A stretch of 64,000 nt of DNA from Charina bottae (Eukaryota > Chordata > Lepidosauria > Squamata > Charinaidae): the NCBI GenBank assembly GCA_023362775.1, contig JALMGJ010000020.1:3038001-3102000 (forward strand), written 5' to 3'. Positions 58,995-64,000 of the stretch are shown here, piece after piece (the stretch's first letter is position 1; each line of letters starts with the position of its first letter). The notes below the pieces were generated by a model. It was not told where the DNA came from, made no database searches, and was given only the letters and a program-made list of their open reading frames with translations. Both the position numbers and the translations under genes were made by a program.

Positions 58995-59350
58995 GAAATT
59001 CAACAGATAAACCTTTTTTGGAGGCAGGATTGAAATTAAACCTTCTTTGGAGGGAGGAGGGAAATGAATTAAACCCTTTTTGGAGGGAGGGAGGTGCTCC
59101 TTCGTGTGCAGGAGGCGCTGGGGTCCAGAGCAAGCTGGCCACAACTGCAACGCTGGGAAAGGGCCCCCTGCGTGCCGTCCTGGGCAAAGGGCACCAGTCC
59201 GCTGCCTTGGCTGAATGGCAGCCGCGAGGGTCGCTGGGCAGTGCTGCAGCGTGGGCTGAGCAGGAGCTCCTATCGGTCCTGCTCCGTCCACCCTGCGGCA
59301 GGGCCAGGTGATCCTCACGGCTGCCGTTAAGCTTGTGCACATCTAGACGG
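58995..59350. other. GC-rich island with short direct repeats
   Basis: TTAAACCTTCTTTGGAGGGA-type units repeat three times (about 59010-59095), followed by about 230 bp of GC-rich, CpG-containing sequence. It has no TIR of the families seen here and no convincing coding frame. Confidence 0.5.
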
Positions 59351-59399
59351 TAGACCTCAGCCCAACAAAAGACCACACACTGCTACAGTCCTCACTGAA

Positions 59400-61560
59400 A
59401 GGGAGATGTATTAATTTTTGCCACAGGGAAGTTAAAGATTTTATGGGTTGTTGGTTGCATGTGGGTTATATGTTGTATCTGAGTTTTGTGCTTTGTTTTG
59501 TTTGCAGCCATATGTAGATGCAAAGGGACGTGTGTATTATACAAGTGTTAATGCTGTTAAAGTTTCAGATTTTATGTTGTAAATACAAAGACTACTAGCA
59601 TGTTGGTTTTGTTTGTTGTACTTCTGTGTGTGTGCCGTGTGTGCATTGTATGCATTGTACACATTTAAAGCTTCAGGATATATTTAAAAATGTGAAGTCC
59701 TACACAGACTTTTTTGTCTATTGAGGTCTGTTGTGTTGTACGTTCATTCTGCTGCTCTTGAATAGCAATGAAATACTGCAGAGTTCACTACCACTTTCAC
59801 ACTGCAATCCATCTGCATGACAACCTTTATTTAGTTGCTGCTTTGCCATCTCAAAACATCAGCAATTTGCTTCCTATCATCAAACAGATAGGAGAAAAGG
59901 AGAAGGCGCCCTGAGAATGAACCAATGGAATAAATGTTAATGTTCCATCCAGTCTCCTCCTTTCTTTGCCTCTTGAACCATAGTACTGTTGCTTCAAATA
60001 CTCTTGTGATTGCAAGGCTACCATAATGATGAAATTAGGGATAGGGTGCTTAAAAGAAAGGTATAGTTCCTTTCAACTCAGTATTCTCACTATGCTTAGA
60101 AATGGCATAAAAGATAATTTAACCCCAAAGCCTTTTAAAAAACTAAGTATGTTAGGTGAGTAAGATCAAGATCACAAAGGTCAATCTCCACAACACTGCC
60201 AAGCAAAGGATTACCCAACCCAATCTGTAAGTCAAGGACCAAAAGTACAAGACGGGAACTACAAGCACTCCGGCACTGCTCAGCTTTAGGGCAATGAAGG
60301 AGAATGAAGTGGGAGTACAGAAGAGATGCAGGAACAATGTGTCTCAACCAGTGAGGTGTATCTGCAGACGTCTGTCCTCCTATGCCAGAAGCACTGATGC
60401 AGTAATACTTCCCAGCATAAGAAGAAGAGTGCTGACACAATGAAGGGACAAACAGTCAGCATCTTTTTATATTCTCCTAGCCAGCTCTAACAGATCAGAA
60501 ACAGACCTATTTTCAGGGCTATCGATTGTCCCCTGCCCAAAGGGAGCAGTAGACCACACGTATGCCTTTAGCCACGTTAAACAAAAGCCCGCTTCTGCAG
60601 CTCTTGTCCCCCTTCCTGGAGAAGGACTTTGTTAAGTATGATGGGTGATTCTGCCAGGCTTACCTAGCATGTGCGTTACCAAGCCTACTTGCAGAAGGGC
60701 CCTTTACAGGTCATAAAAGCCAACGCGCTTAACAGCAAAGAAGCGAAAAGCAAACCAGCCCAAGTGAACCCAAAACACTAACTGAAAGACTGGAAAGAAC
60801 AGAAACAATTTAAAATGAGATTTAATATTTTTTTTTTGAAAGATCACAGGAGGGTTGCTGAAGTTACACAGAGATGTGGTTTAAAAAATCTGAGAGAAAT
60901 AAGCAGGAGCTGCATTTAGATGGGATGCAACAAGAAGACGACCATGAGGGATGCTGCCAGGCACAAAACCACCATCATGAATTGACCACAGTGGAGAAGC
61001 GGCTGCCTGGGAGGAAAGCCGAGGTCAATGTCAGCCTCTTCTGACTAAGCTCTGGGGCTCTGGTTGCTATTGCTGCATGTTTATTTTATTTATTTATATT
61101 TTAAATGTCATCACCGCCCATCCCACTCAAAGAGTTGCAGTGGCCAGAGCGCGGTTTCGTTAGGTATGTGGGGGATTTGTTTTGCTCTGTATTTGTGCCT
61201 TACCACTTATTCTGTGTGTGTGGGGAGGGGGTGTGAAAACAGGGTAGATCATCCTTTCGATTTTGATGGTTTACTGATTTTCAGCACTGTAACTTGGGAG
61301 GGAGCAAAAATGGGGCTGATGAAATGCCAGGTTTTTTTTTTACTAGAGCCCATTTCATCAGATACATCTGATAAAGGAGACTCTAGTCCAAAAATATTTA
61401 TGCCATGATAAATGGGTTAGTCTTCAAATGTTATAAGCAACTTGGTAGATTTTGGATCAACAGACTAATACAGGTTTTGGAAATTGTAGGACTAATCTGT
61501 TCAGGGCAGTTATTACAATAGCAGATTAATCAAAATGCACACTCATTCAGTGAGGTTGTT
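59400..61560. other. UBE2F intron, mostly unassigned
   Basis: One reverse L2-type tail at 61080-61140 (TTTATTTATTTATA, CACCGCCCATCCCACTCAAA). The rest is not recognised. Confidence 0.45.
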
Positions 61561-61566
61561 ACTTAC

Positions 61567-61599
61567 AGTAAATAAAGAGTTTAATCCCCAAACAACATC
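61567..61599 (-). CDS. UBE2F: UBE2F coding exon (C-terminal lobe)
   Basis: A 33-bp phase-0 exon on the reverse strand: cag acceptor (CT at 61600-61601 on +) and gtaagt donor (61561-61566 on +). It reads DVVWGLNSLFT, diagnostic of UBE2F/UBE2M-like E2s and identical to the UBE2F block as I recall it. The preceding exon was not found before the window edge. Confidence 0.9.
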
Positions 61600-61601
61600 C
61601 T

Positions 61602-62765
61602 GAAAAGGAAAAAAAATAGATTCAGCCAACGTCAAATACCTTAAATTTCTACACATTATATAAAAAAAACAGACAGACAGACTGAAAGATCATCATGAAA
61701 CTATACTGGAGACATCCTTGTGAATTTCAGAATTTTTAAAGAATCTGATTTGCAAATTATTAAAAATAAATGTAAATCTTTGAAATTATGTAACCATTTA
61801 AGTTCAAATCCCTTAGTCTCTGATTTTTCTTTCCTTGTTACCAGATATGTTCATCTTACTGTTCTATTCAGTTTTGGTGTTGGTGACATTCACAAACTTT
61901 CCAAGCTAAATGATACCCAAGTTATGAGAATAAAATATGCTGGTTATCTGGCTGGCTGGCTATCTAGTTATATCACTCTATTGGTTAAAGATGGTTTAAA
62001 ATGAGAAATGATTGTTAGCAATTTTCTCTTGTCACCCCTACTCCCCTATACTACTATTCCTAAAATTTACTCTGGTGGGTTGAAGGGACTCTTTGAAACA
62101 GCGTGGTACTGTTCCATAAGTATTGCAGAGGAGAACTGCTAACAACCAGTTTCTTCCCTGCTCCACTGAAAGAAATCTTCTGAGGATCAAAGAGTATTCT
62201 GTTAATGGAATTACACCAATTGGATTCAACCCACTGTCAATAAGTCAATAAAAAAATAATTTATTTTGTACTATTTATAGTTCCTTACTTTTGTTCCCAC
62301 AAAGTAGCAAACAATGGAGATAAACAGCAAATATAAATGCACTGTATCATTTACCATCTAAAATCTTCTTTGACTTTATTTGCTTTAATAATTATATTAC
62401 TACATACAAAAATTAACTCTAAATATAATTATTTCTCTGAAAATGAAAAGAAGTATCAGTGGATAACATGACATGTGAAATAAACTATTCTTCATGATAG
62501 TTTATTGATAGTATACCTGTAGAGCTTGACCAATACTACACTTTAACAGACATTGACTTAATCAGGGTATGTGGGAGTCAGAATTCCAGATTGAAGGTTT
62601 TTTTGGGGGGGACACATGACCTTCTTGGTCTCAGACTTGAAAACAGAAGTACTAATTACTCTCATGAGATTATTGAAAGGGTGTGATATAGATTGTAAAA
62701 AGGACCATGACACTGATTGATAATGATACTCTGGCACTTCTGTATTTAAACCATATATAAGAAAA
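61602..62765. other. UBE2F intron, no feature seen
   Basis: AT-rich; the next upstream UBE2F exon was looked for and not found here. Confidence 0.45.
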
Positions 62766-62767
62766 TA

Positions 62768-62845
62768 ACCGCCTAGGGTCCCTCCTTGAGAGGGAGACGG
62801 GCGGGATATAAGTATGATAAATAAATAATAAAATAATAAAATTCA
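62768..62845 (+). mobile_element. L2-type LINE 3' tail
   Basis: ACCGCCTAGGGTCCCTCCTT...GGGAGACGGGCGGG hairpin and (AAATA)n. Confidence 0.75.
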
Positions 62846-62860
62846 TTATCACTTAATAAG

Positions 62861-64000
62861 TGTCAGGGTTGCTACAGTGTAAGCCCTGCCATGCGTGTTG
62901 AAATGTATTTGGGAATGGATTATTAACAATGTCAGTGCAAAGGATTTTAAGAGAAGGGAGGGGAGAACACTGAGATCGGAATTCCAGCAAAACCGTTGAA
63001 GAATGCTTACAGCTGGTCAAGGCCGTCCACCTGCATCGCTTGGTACTGAAGAGAGACATGCTGGTGGGAGGGGGAGCGTGGCTGGATGGGACTGGACAAT
63101 ACATCATCAAGGGAGGAGTGACACGTAGGTGGGGGGAAGAGAGATGTTTGACTGTTTGGCGGGAATTGGTCATTCTGGTCTTTAGATATGTTCTGAATTG
63201 TAATCCTTTCAATAAAGCTTTCTACTATACTCTAAATCAGAGCTTTCCAAACTCTGTGTCGCGACACAAAAGTGTGTCACCACACACAGCGTGGTGTGTC
63301 ACCACCCCACCCGGAAGAGGTGGCGCGCACGTGCACGACAGCAGCAGCAGCGGCATGGCATCAGTGCTTCCGCGTTTTAGCGGAGGCTGCCGCCGCTGCC
63401 GCCATACACGCGCACGCCTCCGCACGCCCCCCCGCGCCGCCACCGTGCACACCCGCACCGCCGCACGTCCCCCGCGCCACCGCCGTGCATGTGCACCCCC
63501 CCTGCGTCGCCACCGTGCGCACGCGCCACCGCCGCGCCGCCGCCACTGGTGTGTCGCCAGCGGCGGCACTTTGGAAAGCCCTGCTCTAAATGGAGTGTAC
63601 TAAGGAATGCTGAATTGGAGGATTAGATCCAGAGACATCACAGAAAGACCAGAATCTGTGTTACAGATATCCGAGGATATTCCTTTACCTGAGGATTCGC
63701 CTTTGGCCGAGAGTCACCCTATACCTTCGAGGTTTGCGTATCCTTCTACAGTTCCAATTCCAACGGAGGGAGCAACCTCAGGGACGATGATGAGTGAAGC
63801 AAAAGACGCGGCTGCCACAACCACAGTGCACCCGAGCACCTCCGCAGAGGAGAATGTGCAAGAGACTGGAGCAGTTCCAAAAGGAATGAAGACGCTGAAG
63901 TTTACAGCAAGTCACCCATAAGAAGCGGGATAGAGAAGCAGACCTCTGCTTGTCACGTTCTCCAGAATGCCCCATAGAGGCCTGAAGCAAGATGCCAAAG
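62861..64000 (+). mobile_element. LTR retrotransposon, 5' part, running off the window
   Basis: Starts TGTCAGGGTTGC, has the block TTTGGCGGGAATTGGTCATT shared with the solo LTR at 53161, and an AATAAA at about 63211. After the hAT inserted at 63238 comes a frame (63607-63921, 104 codons) that is Pro/Ser/Thr/Glu-rich with no recognised domain, possibly the start of gag. The LTR 3' border and primer site were not located. Confidence 0.6.
63238..63583 (+). mobile_element. hAT MITE (CAGRGCTTTCCAAA family), copy 8
   Basis: CAGAGCTTTCCAAACTCTG ... CACTTTGGAAAGCCCTG with CTCTAAAT duplications (63230-63237, 63584-63591). Inserted just after the LTR poly(A) signal. Core of CGCACGC/GCCGCC type, most like copy 4. 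Confidence 0.93.

Larger units (their letters stand above)
41265..64000 (-). other. UBE2F: UBE2F gene, 3' portion (overview)
   Basis: UBE2F is the E2 enzyme that moves NEDD8 from the E1 (UBA3/NAE1) to cullin-5 through RBX2. Three spliced reverse-strand exons give its last 48 residues; the catalytic cysteine and N-terminal docking helix lie in exons beyond 64000. The two introns are about 9.6 and 10.6 kb, filled with transposons. The intron-split structure with proper splice sites excludes a processed copy. A reverse-strand AATAAA pair at 40927-40936 is a candidate poly(A) signal about 330 nt past the stop. Confidence 0.92.

Noticed and set aside
60135..60440. 101-codon reverse ORF
   Set aside because: No recognised domain, no splice or initiation context; treated as chance.
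41265..61599. UBE2F processed pseudogene
   Set aside because: Three separate exons with consensus splice sites, intact frame and long introns.

Overview
The window is vertebrate nuclear DNA and very probably comes from a squamate reptile (lizard or snake). Three things point there: spliced vertebrate exons in long introns, a BovB (RTE) LINE next to tRNA-derived SINEs with BovB-type tails (including Sauria/ACA-type SINEs), and many CR1/L2, R4, Penelope, DIRS and hAT remnants. No bacterial-style gene is present. The species cannot be fixed from the sequence.

Two genes are supported, both partial and pointing at each other. LRRFIP1 is on the + strand: seven 3' coding exons between 8022 and 35400. 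One is a very large acidic exon (9665-11586) with its own stop codon, so the gene has two mutually exclusive 3' ends. The long GCF2-type form ends at 11586. The short coiled-coil form skips that exon and ends at 35400. UBE2F (NEDD8-conjugating E2) is on the - strand: its last three coding exons are at 61567-61599, 50947-51009 and 41265-41315, and the rest lies beyond the right edge. The 3' ends converge at roughly 36.1-40.9 kb.

Everything else recognisable is transposon debris. 1-8 kb: Sauria SINE, L2-type LINE ends, a 5'-truncated BovB with a second BovB 3' fragment behind it, an L2/CR1 endonuclease relic, a DIRS-like relic and tRNA SINEs. 17.6-18.3 kb: a Penelope-like 3' end with a perfect 91-bp inverted repeat. 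19-23.6 kb: a reverse-strand R4 LINE with its C-terminal CCHC/endonuclease region, GAT microsatellites and L2 debris. 27-29.3 kb: reverse CR1. 44.3-49.4 kb: a CR1 carrying several nested hAT elements. 51-58 kb: RTE and L2 pieces and a solo LTR. 62.9-64 kb: an LTR element entering the window edge.

The most unusual structure is at 44.9-49.8 kb, inside the last UBE2F intron. Two CpG-rich hAT elements (45492-46825 and 46834-49331) lie end to end and share the 8-bp site GCCTAGAC. Both contain the same older hAT insertion, whose core has expanded into tandem palindromes (about 226-bp and 308-bp periods), and both end in 38-bp arrays of inverted CCAAT and GC boxes. The inner family (terminus CAGRGCTTTCCAAA) has eight copies in the window with both ends; all eight are flanked by 8-bp duplications with TA at the centre, the Buster-type hAT signature.
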